A stretch of DNA of 64,000 nucleotides from Hydrogenophaga taeniospiralis CCUG 15921 (GCF_001592305.1 NZ_BCWR01000009.1:1-64000), one strand, 5' to 3'. Positions 9,253 to 18,121 are shown, counted from the first letter of the stretch. The notes: generated from the sequence alone by a model not told the origin. A program made the numbers and translations.

Positions 9253-9987
9253 ATGCTCATGAAAACCGAAAGCCCCATGACCACCGCCGCCCCCCCAGAC
9301 GATGACCAGGGCGTGCCCGTCTCCGTCAAGATCCGCGAGCGCGTCCAGGCCGCTCGCCGCCGTTTCCATTCCAACGACAACATCGCCGAGTTCATCCAGC
9401 CCGGCGAGCTGGAGCAACTGCTCGACGAAGTCACCGTCAAGATGCAGGGCGTGCTCGACAGCATGGTGATCGACACCGACAGCGACCACAACACCGGCGA
9501 CACCGCGCGCCGGGTGGCCAAGATGTACCTGAAAGAGGTGTTCAACGGTCGCTATGTGCACGGGCCCAGCGTCACCGAATTCCCCAACGCCGAGCACCTC
9601 AACGAACTGATGATCGTCGGCCCGATCACCGTGCGCAGCGCCTGCAGCCACCACTTCTGCCCGGTCATCGGCAAGATCTGGATCGGCGTCATGCCCAACG
9701 AACACACCAACGTGATCGGCCTGTCCAAGTACGCACGCCTGGCCGAATGGATCATGGGCCGCCCGCAGATCCAGGAAGAGGCCGTGGTGCAGCTGGCCGA
9801 CCTGATCCAGGAAAAGACCCAGCCCGACGGCCTGGCCATCGTCATGGAAGCCAGCCACTACTGCATGGCCTGGCGTGGCGTGAAGGACATGGACAGCAAG
9901 ATGATCAACTCGGTCATGCGCGGCGTGTTCCTCAAAGACCCGAACCTGCGCCGCGAATTCCTCTCGCTCATTCCCCGCAATTCCTGA
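9253..9987 (+). CDS. folE: GTP cyclohydrolase I
   Basis: 244 residues from the chosen start; in-frame ATGs at 9259 and 9277 are equally possible because no ribosome-binding site stands out. The family signatures are clear: DTDSDHNTGDTARRVAKMY, the zinc-site segment SACSHHFCPVIGKIWIG, NVIGLSKYAR, and the C-terminal MEASHYCMAWRGV carrying the second zinc Cys. It converts GTP to 7,8-dihydroneopterin triphosphate, the first step of folate (tetrahydrobiopterin-type) synthesis, as a cytoplasmic decamer. The N-terminal extension of about 60 residues is longer than in the E. coli enzyme. A BLUF photoreceptor gene follows after 10 bases. Confidence 0.93.
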   Translation: MLMKTESPMTTAAPPDDDQGVPVSVKIRERVQAARRRFHSNDNIAEFIQPGELEQLLDEVTVKMQGVLDSMVIDTDSDHNTGDTARRVAKMYLKEVFNGRYVHGPSVTEFPNAEHLNELMIVGPITVRSACSHHFCPVIGKIWIGVMPNEHTNVIGLSKYARLAEWIMGRPQIQEEAVVQLADLIQEKTQPDGLAIVMEASHYCMAWRGVKDMDSKMINSVMRGVFLKDPNLRREFLSLIPRNS

Positions 9988-9997
9988 AGAAAACACC

Positions 9998-10423
9998 ATG
10001 CTGGTACGCCTGCTTTACGTCAGCCGAGCGATCGACAAAGACTGCTCCAAGGCGATCGAATCCATCCTGGATGTTTCGCGCGCCCACAACATGCACAACG
10101 GCATCACCGGGGTGCTGTGCTACGGCGGCGGCGTGTTCCTGCAGGCCATCGAGGGCGGGCGCAACGCCGTCAACACGCTCTACAACCACATCGTGGCCGA
10201 CCCGCGCCACACCGACGTGGTGCTGCTGCATTTCGAGGAAATCAGCGAGCGGCGCTTTGGTGGCTGGACCATGGGACAGGTCAACCTCTCCAAGCTCAAC
10301 ACCTCCATCGTGCTCAAGTACTCCGAACGCCCGGAGTTCGATCCCTACAGCGTCTCGGGCAAGGTCTCGCTGGCCCTGCTCGAAGAGCTGATGGCGACGG
10401 CCAGCATCATCGGAAGGGCCTGA
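9998..10423 (+). CDS. Short BLUF-domain blue-light photoreceptor
   Basis: 141 residues, almost entirely one BLUF domain. The flavin-switch residues are all present: Tyr7 in LLYVSRA, Asn31, Gln49 in GVFLQAIEG, plus Trp90 and Met92 in FGGWTMGQ. The GITGVLCYGG segment matches the family core. After the domain there is only a short helical tail of about 40 residues, so output must be through a partner protein, as in PixD-type short BLUF proteins. It starts 10 bases after folE and probably shares its transcript. What it controls cannot be read from the sequence. Confidence 0.9.
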   Translation: MLVRLLYVSRAIDKDCSKAIESILDVSRAHNMHNGITGVLCYGGGVFLQAIEGGRNAVNTLYNHIVADPRHTDVVLLHFEEISERRFGGWTMGQVNLSKLNTSIVLKYSERPEFDPYSVSGKVSLALLEELMATASIIGRA

Positions 10424-10427
10424 CTAG

Positions 10428-10526
10428 GCTCTCCCCCCTGCGCCGCTGCGCGGCTTCCCCCCTCTCTGACGCGCCTGCGGCGCTGGGAAGGGGGACGGCA
10501 GCTTGGGCCGGCGGAGCCGGACCCTT
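10428..10526. repeat. GC-rich triple-hairpin intergenic repeat (variant B)
   Basis: Three consecutive hairpins fill the gap between the BLUF gene and the DMT transporter: GCCGC-TGC-GCGGC, a long arm CCCCC...GGGGG enclosing GCGCC-TGC-GGCGC, and CCGGC-GGA-GCCGG. The same layout recurs at 59187-59278. It is not coding and has no transposase. It may act as a REP-like element or transcript stabiliser; this is inference. Confidence 0.75.
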
Positions 10527-10559
10527 GCTGCCCCTGGATTGCGCTTTTTCTGTCGTCGC

Positions 10560-11441
10560 ATGTCATTGACCGCCTTCGGTCTCATCGTTCTCGCCGGCCT
10601 GATCCACGCGGGCTGGAACATCGCCGCCAAGAAGGCCGCTGGCGATGCGCGTTTTGCGTTTTTCAGCGCCTTTTTGATGATGCTGTTCTGGGCGCCGCTG
10701 GGCTGGTGGCTGGGTCGCACCGCAGTGCCGCTCTGGGGCGTCACCGAATGGGGTTTTGTGGTGGCCAGCGGTGTGCTGCATGTCTTTTATTACGTCATCC
10801 TGCTGCGCGGCTACCGCAAGTCCGATCTCACCGTTGTGTACCCGGTGGCGCGCGGCTCGGGGCCGCTGCTGTCGTCGCTGGTGGCCATCGTGTTCCTGGG
10901 CGAGCGCATCTCGGCGCTGGGTGCGGCGGGCATCGCGGGTGTGGTGGGCGGCGTGTTCCTGATCGCGGGCGGCCCCGGCTTGCTGCGCGCCGCGCAAGAC
11001 CCGCAAGCGCGCCTGCGGGTGCTCAAGGGCATGCGCTACGGCCTGCTCACCGGCGCCTTCATCGCGTCGTACACGGTGGTCGATGGCTATGCGGTCAAAT
11101 TTCTGCTGATGTCGCCCATCCTCGTGGACTACATGGGCAACTTCGTGCGCGTGGCGCTGCTCGCACCGTCCGTGCTGCGCGATCTGCCTACCGCCGGGCA
11201 GTTGTGGCGCCAGCAATGGCGCTACGCCTTGCTGGTGGCGGTGATCAGCCCGGTGGCCTATGTGCTGGTGCTGTACGCCATGCGCGAGGCGCCGTTGTCG
11301 CACGTGGCGCCGGCGCGTGAAGTGTCCATGCTGTTCGCCGCTCTCATCGGCGGTCATCTGCTGGGCGAGGGCGACCGCGTGGCCCGCTTGCTGGGTGCGC
11401 TGTGCATCGCTGCCGGTGTGACGGCCCTGGCGCTGGGATGA
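10560..11441 (+). CDS. DMT-superfamily (EamA-type) membrane transporter
   Basis: 293 residues with about ten hydrophobic segments arranged as two EamA repeats. The first repeat ends in YPVARGSGPLLSSLVAIVFLGER and the second in HVAPAREVSMLFAALIGGHLLGEGD, the usual conserved edges of these repeats. The start is ATG 10560, where the first membrane helix (LTAFGLIVLAGLIHAGWN) begins immediately. These proteins export or import metabolites across the inner membrane; the substrate cannot be predicted. It stands alone between a hairpin repeat and a DUF429 gene that begins 4 bases later, so those two are probably co-transcribed. Confidence 0.85.
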   Translation: MSLTAFGLIVLAGLIHAGWNIAAKKAAGDARFAFFSAFLMMLFWAPLGWWLGRTAVPLWGVTEWGFVVASGVLHVFYYVILLRGYRKSDLTVVYPVARGSGPLLSSLVAIVFLGERISALGAAGIAGVVGGVFLIAGGPGLLRAAQDPQARLRVLKGMRYGLLTGAFIASYTVVDGYAVKFLLMSPILVDYMGNFVRVALLAPSVLRDLPTAGQLWRQQWRYALLVAVISPVAYVLVLYAMREAPLSHVAPAREVSMLFAALIGGHLLGEGDRVARLLGALCIAAGVTALALG

Positions 11442-11445
11442 AACC

Positions 11446-12315
11446 ATGAACCCCGCGGCAAGTCCCCCCATGCCTGAACCCACCGACCCCTTGCTGCTGG
11501 GCTGCGACTTCACCAGTGCCCCGTCGAGGCGCAAGCCCATCACCCTGGCGGTGGGCCGTGTGGACCGGGGCCGTCTGCTGCTGCAAGCACTCGAGCGGTT
11601 CGAAACGCTGGAGTCCTGGAGCGAGCGCCTGGCCGCGCCCGGGGCCTGGGTGGGTGGGTTCGATCTGCCTTTCGGCCTGTCGCGCGAGCTGGTGACCACG
11701 CTCGGCTGGCCCACCGACTGGCGCGCCTGCATGGCGCACTATGCCGGTCTGAGCCGCGCCGAAGTTCGTGAGGTCTTTGCCGCCTTTTGCGACGCGCGAC
11801 CGGTGGGTGGCAAGTTCGCCCACCGCGCCACCGATGGCCCAGCCGGCTCCAGTCCCAGCATGAAGTGGGTCAACCCGCCGGTGGCGTTCATGCTGCACGC
11901 GGGCGTGCCCCGGCTGATCAAGGCCGGCGTGAGCCTGCCGGGCCTGTGCGAAGGCGACCCGGCACGCATCGCGCTGGAAGCCTACCCTGGCTTGCTGGCG
12001 CGCAGCGTGCTGGGCACTGCGTCGTACAAGAGCGACGACAAGGCCCGCCAGACGCCCGACCGGCTGATTGCCCGCCGCACCCTCATCAACGCCCTGGAAA
12101 ACGGCCAGGCGCCGCTGCTGCAAGCCGCGGGCCTGCGCCTGAAGCTCACGCACGCCCAGCGCGACGCCCTGGCCGACGACGCCAGCGGCGACAGCCTCGA
12201 TGCCGTGCTGTGCATGGCACAGGCGGCCTGGGCACTGCGCCAGCACCAGACTGGCCACCCGCTCTGGGGTCTGCCCGACTTCGATCCGCTCGAAGGCTGG
12301 ATCGTCACGGCCTGA
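11446..12315 (+). CDS. DUF429-family protein
   Basis: 289 residues. The N-terminal LLLGCDFTSAPSRRKPITLAVG is the start signature of the DUF429 family, which has an RNase H-like fold by family knowledge. Acidic residues in GCDF, GGFDLPFG and DDASGDSLDAVLCMAQAAW would fit metal-binding positions. No membrane segment or signal peptide is seen. ATG 11446 is used; ATG 11470 is a possible alternative just before the conserved core. It follows the transporter by 4 bases. The biochemical role of the family is unknown, so no function is assigned. Confidence 0.75.
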   Translation: MNPAASPPMPEPTDPLLLGCDFTSAPSRRKPITLAVGRVDRGRLLLQALERFETLESWSERLAAPGAWVGGFDLPFGLSRELVTTLGWPTDWRACMAHYAGLSRAEVREVFAAFCDARPVGGKFAHRATDGPAGSSPSMKWVNPPVAFMLHAGVPRLIKAGVSLPGLCEGDPARIALEAYPGLLARSVLGTASYKSDDKARQTPDRLIARRTLINALENGQAPLLQAAGLRLKLTHAQRDALADDASGDSLDAVLCMAQAAWALRQHQTGHPLWGLPDFDPLEGWIVTA

Positions 12316-12444
12316 ACCCATCCATCGGCGCGGGCCGGCTGGGCCTGGGCAAGCGGTGACTGCTGGGTTTGCCTGGCCTTTCCCGGTGTCTTCCCTGTGG
12401 CCAACGGTCGGCGTAAGCTGTGATTCCGATTCAGGGAGGTGCTT

Positions 12445-12861
12445 ATGTTTCCATGGTTGTTTCTGTTCGCGCCACAGCTGTACTTTCCATTCAGCGGCAG
12501 CGTGGCGCAGCGCATCGAGCCGGACACGCGCTGGTTCTTTGACGGCATCGATGCTTCGGCGGGCGACGCACGGATCGAGCGCCAGGCCTTCGAGGTGGCG
12601 AGCTATGGCCGTCAGCTCGGCTTGATCGCCGAGGTGCTGGTGGAGCAGGCTGAGCAGACGCCGCCGCGGACGAAGGCGGCGCGCGAGGCCCTGCAGCGGC
12701 TCAAGCAGATCCAGGCCGACATCGAACAGATCAAGACCCAGGACGCGGCCACTCTGGCCCGGGACGTGGAGGCCGGTCTGCTGCGCCTCAAGCGCCTGCA
12801 CCCGGGGGACTACAAGGCCCTGGGCCTCCGTCTGCAGCGCAGCCTGGCCGACGACGTCTGA
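12445..12861 (+). CDS. Hypothetical protein
   Basis: 138 residues. The ATG at 12445 has a strong ribosome-binding site, GGGAGGT, four bases upstream, which makes it very likely to be translated. The N-terminus is hydrophobic (MFPWLFLFAPQLYFPFSG) and may insert in the membrane. The rest is helical and charged, with a coiled-coil-like stretch (LQRLKQIQADIEQIKTQDAA). I do not recognise a family. It stands alone between the DUF429 gene and the YitT gene. Confidence 0.7.
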   Translation: MFPWLFLFAPQLYFPFSGSVAQRIEPDTRWFFDGIDASAGDARIERQAFEVASYGRQLGLIAEVLVEQAEQTPPRTKAAREALQRLKQIQADIEQIKTQDAATLARDVEAGLLRLKRLHPGDYKALGLRLQRSLADDV

Positions 12862-13073
12862 AGTGCCGGTGCCCGTGTCTGCCAGCGGTGCTGGCGAAGC
12901 GGGTCCGTAGGGGCGTTTGCCCGCCAGGCGGTGGAGGGTGCCGTTCATGGCGGCAGGGCGCTGCCGGCGTGCCGTGGGACTGACCTGCGTCAAGGCCGCT
13001 GCCCTGTCCATCGGTGACACTGCGTCGCTGGGTCCATTCCTGCGGGTCAGCCATTCATTTGTCCGTCCATCCC

Positions 13074-13733
13074 ATGTCCGTGTCTTCCCTGTTGTCCCGC
13101 TTGCGCTCTTCTGCCGCCCCGGTGGCGGGTGCCGCAGCGTCGGCGCGCCACCAGCCGCACGAGGACGTGCAGGCGCTGCTCACGGGCACGTTGTTCGTGG
13201 CGCTGGGCGTGGTGCTGTTCCGCCAGGCCGGGTTGCTCACCGGTGGCACGGCCGGGATCGCCTTTTTGCTGCACTACGCCACCGGCTGGAACTTCAGCCT
13301 GGTGTTCTTCCTGATCAACCTGCCGTTCTATGGTCTGGCCTGGAAGCGCATGGGGCCGCTGTTCACCTTCAAGACCTTTGCCGCCGTGGCACTGCTGTCG
13401 GTTTTCGCGCAATGGGTGCCGGCCTGGCTGTCCATCGGTGAGCTCAACACCGCTTTCGCCGCAGTGGCCGGCGGGCTGCTCACCGGCGCGGGCATGCTGA
13501 TGCTGTTTCGCCACCGTGCCAGCCTGGGCGGCTTCAACGTGCTGGTGCTTTTCCTGCAGGAGCGCTTTGGCTGGCGCGCCGGTCACGTGCAGATGGCAAT
13601 GGACTGCACCATCGTGCTGGCCGCGTTTGCCGTGGTGGACTGGACGCAGATCGTCTGGTCGGTGGTGGGCGCGGTGGTGCTCAACATGACCCTGGCCATC
13701 AACCACCGGCCCGGGCGCTACATGGCGGTCTGA
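13074..13733 (+). CDS. YitT-family (DUF161) membrane protein
   Basis: 219 residues from ATG 13074; an in-frame earlier start at 13014 adds no conserved sequence. After a polar N-terminus (about 30 residues) there are five to six membrane segments. Family signatures include GVVLFRQAGLLTGGTAGIAFLLHY, FFLINLPFYGLAWKRMG and MLMLFRHRASLGGFNVLVLFLQ. It resembles the YitT/DUF161 membrane domain but lacks the C-terminal cytoplasmic DUF2179 domain of the Bacillus proteins, as is common in proteobacteria. Function is unknown; transport has been proposed for the family. Confidence 0.8.
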   Translation: MSVSSLLSRLRSSAAPVAGAAASARHQPHEDVQALLTGTLFVALGVVLFRQAGLLTGGTAGIAFLLHYATGWNFSLVFFLINLPFYGLAWKRMGPLFTFKTFAAVALLSVFAQWVPAWLSIGELNTAFAAVAGGLLTGAGMLMLFRHRASLGGFNVLVLFLQERFGWRAGHVQMAMDCTIVLAAFAVVDWTQIVWSVVGAVVLNMTLAINHRPGRYMAV

Positions 13734-13791
13734 ACCGCTGCCCGCGGGCCGGGTGCCCGGTTCCTGGCGCCGATGGTGGCAGACTCGGGCC

Positions 13792-14388
13792 ATGAATTTT
13801 TCCTTGATCGAATCCACTCGGGTCCTGGTGGGTCAGCGCATGGGCTGCAAGCCATGGTTGCTCGCGCTGCTGCTGTCCACACATACCGTCGCCAACGCAG
13901 AAGGCGGCGTCGATGTGACGGCTCCGACACAGCCCAAGATGTATCAAGCCCGCGTGACGCGCGTGTCCGATGGCGACACGCTGTGGGTGAAGCCGCTCGC
14001 GGGCGGCCGTTACCGCAAGCTGCGGCTGGACGGCATCGATGCACCGGAAATCTGCCAGGACGGTGGTGTGGCGTCGCGCGACGCGCTGGCGGCGCGTGTG
14101 CTGGAGCAGGTGGTCACCGTGCATGAGCGCTATCACGACACCTATGGCCGTGCCCTGGTGCGGCTGACCCACGGGGGCTCGGATGTGGCAGCTCGGCTGG
14201 TGCTCCAGGGCCATGCCTGGTCGCACCGCTGGAGGCGCAGCCTGGGGCCCTACGCCCGGCAGGAGGCATGGGCGCGCAAGCAGCGCAAGGGCATCTTTGA
14301 AGGCGATGTGCCGGCTGAGTTGCCACGCGACTTTCGCCAGCGTCATGGGCCCTGCCCGCTACCCCGGGAGGGGCAGCTCAGTTCCTGA
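13792..14388 (+). CDS. Thermonuclease (SNase-like) family protein
   Basis: 198 residues from ATG 13792. A second in-frame ATG at 13840 would begin a clean signal peptide (MGCKPWLLALLLSTHTVANA), so that may be the real start and the protein is probably exported. The SNase core is clear: RVSDGDTLWV, YRKLRLDGIDAPEICQDGG and HDTYGRALVRL, which carry the calcium and arginine positions of staphylococcal nuclease. QEAWARKQRKGIF closes the domain. It would cut DNA or RNA in the periplasm or medium. It converges with the MoeB-type gene, with 1 base between the stop codons. Confidence 0.85.
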   Translation: MNFSLIESTRVLVGQRMGCKPWLLALLLSTHTVANAEGGVDVTAPTQPKMYQARVTRVSDGDTLWVKPLAGGRYRKLRLDGIDAPEICQDGGVASRDALAARVLEQVVTVHERYHDTYGRALVRLTHGGSDVAARLVLQGHAWSHRWRRSLGPYARQEAWARKQRKGIFEGDVPAELPRDFRQRHGPCPLPREGQLSS

Positions 14389-14389
14389 C

Positions 14390-15145
14390 TCAGCGCTGCG
14401 GGTGGCCGCACACGGCGCACAGCGGGTTCCGCGGCAGGGCGATCTGGTTGAAAGCCATGTCACGCCCGTCGATCATGAGCAGCTGTCCCGTCAGGCGTGA
14501 GCCCAGGCCGGTGAGCAGCTTGAGCGCTTCGGCCGCCTGCATGGTGCCCACGATGCCCACCAGCGGCGCGAACACCCCCATGGTGGCGCAACGGGTTTCT
14601 TCCACGTCCGAGGTCTCGGGGAAAACACAGGCGTAGCAGGGGTTGCCAGGCGAGCGCTGGTCAAACACGCTGAGCTGACCGTCCATGCGGATGGCCGCGC
14701 CCGACACCAGAGGTTTGTGGTGCTGGACGCAGGCCCGGTTGATGGCGTGGCGTGTGGCGAAGTTGTCGGTGCAGTCGATCACCACGTCGGCGCCGGGCAC
14801 CAGCGCATCGAGCAGCGCTGCGTCGGCTCGCTGGATCACGGGCGTGACGATCACATCGGGGTTGATGGCCGCAATGGCTTCGCGCACCGAAGCGGCCTTG
14901 GGGCTGCCCACCCGCGCGAGGTTGTGCGCGATCTGGCGCTGCAGGTTGGTTTCGTCGACCATGTCGTGGTCGACCACCGTGATGCGCCCCACGCCCGCAC
15001 TGCCCAGGTAGAGCGCCACCGGTGAGCCCAGGCCACCGGCGCCGACCACCAGCGCGTGCGATGCCAGCAACTGCTCCTGGCCCTCGACACCGAGTTCGTT
15101 GAGCAGGATGTGGCGCGAATAGCGCAGGAGCTGTGCGTCGTTCAA
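14390..15145 (-). CDS. moeB: MoeB/ThiF-family adenylyltransferase
   Basis: 251 residues of the E1-like HesA/MoeB/ThiF family. The nucleotide-binding motif GAGGLGSPVALYLGSAGVG, the second motif DHDMVDETNLQRQIAH with its catalytic Arg, and the substrate Asp in VIDCTDNFATRHAIN are present. Two Cys pairs (CYAC and CAVC) provide the structural zinc site. It adenylates the C-terminal glycine of MoaD or ThiS, for molybdopterin or thiamine synthesis. Sequence alone does not separate MoeB from ThiF with certainty; the length favours MoeB, with no rhodanese domain. It is 33 bases downstream of ctpA and likely co-transcribed. Confidence 0.8.
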   Translation of the reverse strand: MNDAQLLRYSRHILLNELGVEGQEQLLASHALVVGAGGLGSPVALYLGSAGVGRITVVDHDMVDETNLQRQIAHNLARVGSPKAASVREAIAAINPDVIVTPVIQRADAALLDALVPGADVVIDCTDNFATRHAINRACVQHHKPLVSGAAIRMDGQLSVFDQRSPGNPCYACVFPETSDVEETRCATMGVFAPLVGIVGTMQAAEALKLLTGLGSRLTGQLLMIDGRDMAFNQIALPRNPLCAVCGHPQR

Positions 15146-15178
15146 GGTCGATGGCGGCGGCGCGGGGCCGCCGCAAAC

Positions 15179-16672
15179 TCAGTTTTCTTTCTTCTCTTCG
15201 GTGCGCACGGTCAGGGTCTTGCTGACCACCACCGGGCGGCCCCTGAGCTGGTTCATGGCCTGCTGCAACTGGAAGTCCTTGTCGCTGCCGAACTCGGGCA
15301 CGAGGCGCTGGCCGGGGTTCTTCTTGGACTCCTCTTCCAGCCGCTTGCGGGCCTGTTCACGTGCTTCTTCGCGCTGCTGTTCCTCGGCGCGGCGTGCGTC
15401 GGTCATGGGTTGGACTTCCGTACTCGGGTCCTTGCCATTGCCCAGGTGCTTCTGCAGATCGGCCTCACGGGTGCGCAAGGCGGCGAACAGGTTGCCTTCC
15501 AGCGTTTCGTCCACCATCACGTCGGGCACGATGCCCTTGGCCTGGATGGAATTGCCAGAGGGGGTGTAGTAGCGCGCCGTGGTGAGCTTGAGGCCCGTGT
15601 CGGGGCCAAGCGGACGCACGGTCTGCACCGAGCCCTTGCCGAAGGTCTGGCTACCCAGGAGGGTGGCGCGCTTGTGATCCTGCAGGGCACCGGCCACGAT
15701 CTCGCTGGCCGAAGCCGAACCTTCGTTGACCAGCACCACCAGCGGAACCGTGCGCAGTGCGCCGCGGGTGGCCTCGGTCAGGTGCTTGATGGGGTCGGCG
15801 CCGCCACGGCGCAGGTAGTGCTGCGGCACGGCCTTGTAGACGAACTTGCTGTCTTCGAGCTGGCCATTGGTGGACACCACGGTCGCGCCCTCGGGCAGGA
15901 AGGCAGCCGACAGCGCCACCGCCGCGTCGAGCAGACCGCCCGGATCGTTGCGCAGGTCGAGCACCAGGCCCTTGAGCTTGGGGTCGGCCTTGTAGATTTC
16001 TTCGACCTTGCGTGCGAAGTCCTCGATAGTACGTTCCTGGAACTGCGACACGCGAACCCAGGCGTAGCCGGGCTCGATCATCTTGGTCTTGACGCTCTGG
16101 GTCTTGATTTCCTCGCGGGTGATCGTGACCGGGAAGCTGCGGTTTTCATCCTTGCGGAAGATGGTCAGCAGCACCTTGGTGCGCGGCTCGCCACGCATGA
16201 GCTTGACCGCGTCGTTGATCGACAGGCCCTTGACCATGGTGTCATCGATCTTGGTGATCAGGTCGCCGGTCTTGAGGCCGGCGCGGAAGGCGGGTGAGTC
16301 TTCAATGGGGGAGACCACCTTGACCAGGCCGTCTTCCATGGTGATTTCGATGCCCACGCCGACAAAGCGCCCGCTGGTGCCTTCGCGGAAATCCTTGAAC
16401 GACTTCTTGTCGAAATACTGGGAATGCGGGTCCAGGCTGGCCACCATGCCCGAGATGGCTTCGGAAATCAGCTTTTTCTCGTCCACCGGCTCGACATAGT
16501 CGCTCTTGACCATGCCGAACACGGCCGCAAGCTGCTGCAACTCTTCCAGAGGCAGGGGCGCGAGGGTTCCGCGCGCCACCGCCTGCAACTGCACCGTGGT
16601 CAAGGCTCCGGCCACCGCGCCAATGGCCACCCAGCCCACGATTTTCAGCTTGTGACTCATTTGTTTACCCAT
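15179..16672 (-). CDS. ctpA: Carboxy-terminal processing protease, S41 family
   Basis: 497 residues from ATG 16672 (MGKQMSHKLK); longer readings run through a terminator hairpin and are rejected. One N-terminal membrane helix (IVGWVAIGAVAGALTTVQL) anchors it facing the periplasm. A PDZ domain lies at about 105-190 (GRFVGVGIEITMEDGLVKVV to VKLMRGEPRTKV). The catalytic Ser-Lys dyad is in NEGSASASEIVAG and SQTFGKGSVQ, 25 residues apart. The tail is a charged, Gln/Glu/Arg-rich helix. It trims or degrades periplasmic proteins with exposed C-termini. An intrinsic terminator ends 12 bases before the start codon. Confidence 0.9.
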   Translation of the reverse strand: MGKQMSHKLKIVGWVAIGAVAGALTTVQLQAVARGTLAPLPLEELQQLAAVFGMVKSDYVEPVDEKKLISEAISGMVASLDPHSQYFDKKSFKDFREGTSGRFVGVGIEITMEDGLVKVVSPIEDSPAFRAGLKTGDLITKIDDTMVKGLSINDAVKLMRGEPRTKVLLTIFRKDENRSFPVTITREEIKTQSVKTKMIEPGYAWVRVSQFQERTIEDFARKVEEIYKADPKLKGLVLDLRNDPGGLLDAAVALSAAFLPEGATVVSTNGQLEDSKFVYKAVPQHYLRRGGADPIKHLTEATRGALRTVPLVVLVNEGSASASEIVAGALQDHKRATLLGSQTFGKGSVQTVRPLGPDTGLKLTTARYYTPSGNSIQAKGIVPDVMVDETLEGNLFAALRTREADLQKHLGNGKDPSTEVQPMTDARRAEEQQREEAREQARKRLEEESKKNPGQRLVPEFGSDKDFQLQQAMNQLRGRPVVVSKTLTVRTEEKKEN

Positions 16673-16683
16673 CGAAACACCCC

Positions 16684-16720
16684 AAAAAAAAGCCAGCGAG
16701 ACACGATTTGGCCCGCTGGC
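16684..16720 (-). terminator. Intrinsic terminator between gpmA and ctpA
   Basis: Read on the minus strand: a 7-bp stem (GCCAGCG at 16714-16720 paired with CGCTGGC at 16692-16698) followed by eight T residues at 16684-16691. It ends gpmA transcription. It lies only 12 bases before the ctpA start codon, so it sits inside the ctpA leader or separates the two genes. Confidence 0.8.
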
Positions 16721-16805
16721 GAACCAATATACACCTTGGAGCACGGCCGGGGATTTCGGTTCCATATCCCTGGGTGCCGTGGTTTCCCGCGGTCTGGTGG
16801 GAGGG

Positions 16806-17549
16806 TCAGCCTTTGCCCTGGGCGGCCACGGCCGCCGCCGCTTTGGCCGCTGCCTCGGCGTCGCCCAGGTAGTAGCTCTTGAGCGGCTTGAGTTCGGCGT
16901 CGAGTTCGTAGACGAGCGGGATGCCGTTGGGGATGTTCAGGCCCACGATGTCGGCATCGCTGATGCCGTCGAGGTATTTCACCAGGGCGCGGATGCTGTT
17001 GCCGTGCGCGGCGACCACCACCCGTTTGCCCGAACGGATGGCCGGGGCCATGGCCTCGTTCCAGAACGGCATGACGCGGGCCACGGTGTCTTTGAGGCAC
17101 TCGGTCAGAGGCACTTCCTCGGGTTTGAGCTTCTCGTAGCGGCGGTCGCTGCGTTCGCAGCGCGGGTCGTTTGCATCCAGGGCCGGAGGTGGGGTGTCGT
17201 AGCTGCGGCGCCAGATCAGCACCTGTTCGTCACCGTATTGTTTCGCCATGTCGGCTTTGTTCAGACCTTGCAGGGCGCCGTAGTGGCGCTCATTGAGGCG
17301 CCAGCTGTGGGCCACCGGCAGCCAGGTGCGGTCCATCTCGTCAAGCACATGCCACAGCGTGCGTGTGGCACGCTTGAGCACGCTGGTGTAGGCCAGGTCA
17401 AAGTCATAGCCTTCGGCCCGCAACAGCCGGCCCGCGTTTTTCGCCTGTTCCAGCCCGAGCGGCGTCAGGTCAACGTCGGTCCAGCCGGTGAAGCGGTTTT
17501 CGAGATTCCAGGTGGATTCGCCGTGACGAATCAGGACAAGTTTGTACAT
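16806..17549 (-). CDS. gpmA: 2,3-bisphosphoglycerate-dependent phosphoglycerate mutase
   Basis: 247 residues starting [13 protein letters not shown] at 17549; the start is fixed by this conserved N-terminus. The phosphohistidine is in RHGEST, the acid/base Glu in [14 protein letters not shown], and the second His in [17 protein letters not shown]. The length is that of the dimeric or tetrameric bacterial GpmA. It interconverts 3- and 2-phosphoglycerate in glycolysis and gluconeogenesis. An Ala-Lys-rich tail ([17 protein letters not shown]) is unlike the E. coli protein. It is transcribed divergently from the rhodanese-grxC-secB genes and is followed by an intrinsic terminator. Confidence 0.95.
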   Translation of the reverse strand: MYKLVLIRHGESTWNLENRFTGWTDVDLTPLGLEQAKNAGRLLRAEGYDFDLAYTSVLKRATRTLWHVLDEMDRTWLPVAHSWRLNERHYGALQGLNKADMAKQYGDEQVLIWRRSYDTPPPALDANDPRCERSDRRYEKLKPEEVPLTECLKDTVARVMPFWNEAMAPAIRSGKRVVVAAHGNSIRALVKYLDGISDADIVGLNIPNGIPLVYELDAELKPLKSYYLGDAEAAAKAAAAVAAQGKG

Positions 17550-17663
17550 GGGCGGTGAAGAACGGTGAATGGCGCAAAGCCGGGTGGCACACCCCACAGC
17601 GGGGCGGTCTGCGGAGTTCAGCCGGACATTCTAAAATCCCAGGCTTAACTGAAAGGTGTTCCT

Positions 17664-18074
17664 GTGAGTTTTTTTATTGAAAACTGGATTCTGATTGCGG
17701 TGGCGTTCGCTGCCGGTGCCATGCTGGTATGGCCTGCGGTCACGGGAGGCGGGCGGGCGGGGGCGCTGAGTGCGACCCAGGTGGTCCAGCTGATGAACCG
17801 GGAAAAGGCGGCGGTGGTGGACGTCTGTGGCGCTGATGAATTCGCCGCCGGCCATGTGGTGGGAGCGAAAAACGTGCCGCTGCCCGAACTGGAGGCCAAG
17901 TTGCCGGGCCTGGTCAAGAACAAGGCCACACCGGTGGTGCTGGTCTGTGCCTCGGGCATGCGTTCAAACCGGGCCGTGGCGATTGCCAAGAAGCTGGGTT
18001 ACGAAAACGCCCATTCGCTCGCGGGCGGCATGGGCGCCTGGCGCTCGGCCAACCTGCCGATCGAGAAGGCCTGA
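17664..18074 (+). CDS. Membrane-anchored rhodanese-like protein
   Basis: 136 residues from a GTG start. An N-terminal membrane segment (NWILIAVAFAAGAMLVWPAV) is followed by one rhodanese domain with the active-site loop VCASGMRSN (catalytic Cys). The closing element AGGMGAWRSANLPIEK is typical. It is a single-domain sulfurtransferase held at the membrane, of the YibN type found next to grxC and secB in many proteobacteria, which is exactly the arrangement here. The sulfur acceptor is unknown. Confidence 0.88.
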   Translation: MSFFIENWILIAVAFAAGAMLVWPAVTGGGRAGALSATQVVQLMNREKAAVVDVCGADEFAAGHVVGAKNVPLPELEAKLPGLVKNKATPVVLVCASGMRSNRAVAIAKKLGYENAHSLAGGMGAWRSANLPIEKA

Positions 18075-18121
18075 TCGTTCTCCGGACACTTCTCTCTTCA
18101 ACCCCATTGACAGGAACTCGC

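Noticed and set aside
10428-10526. Insertion sequence remnant
   Set aside because: The repeats are short, have no transposase fragments or flanking target duplications, and recur in gene gaps like REP elements.
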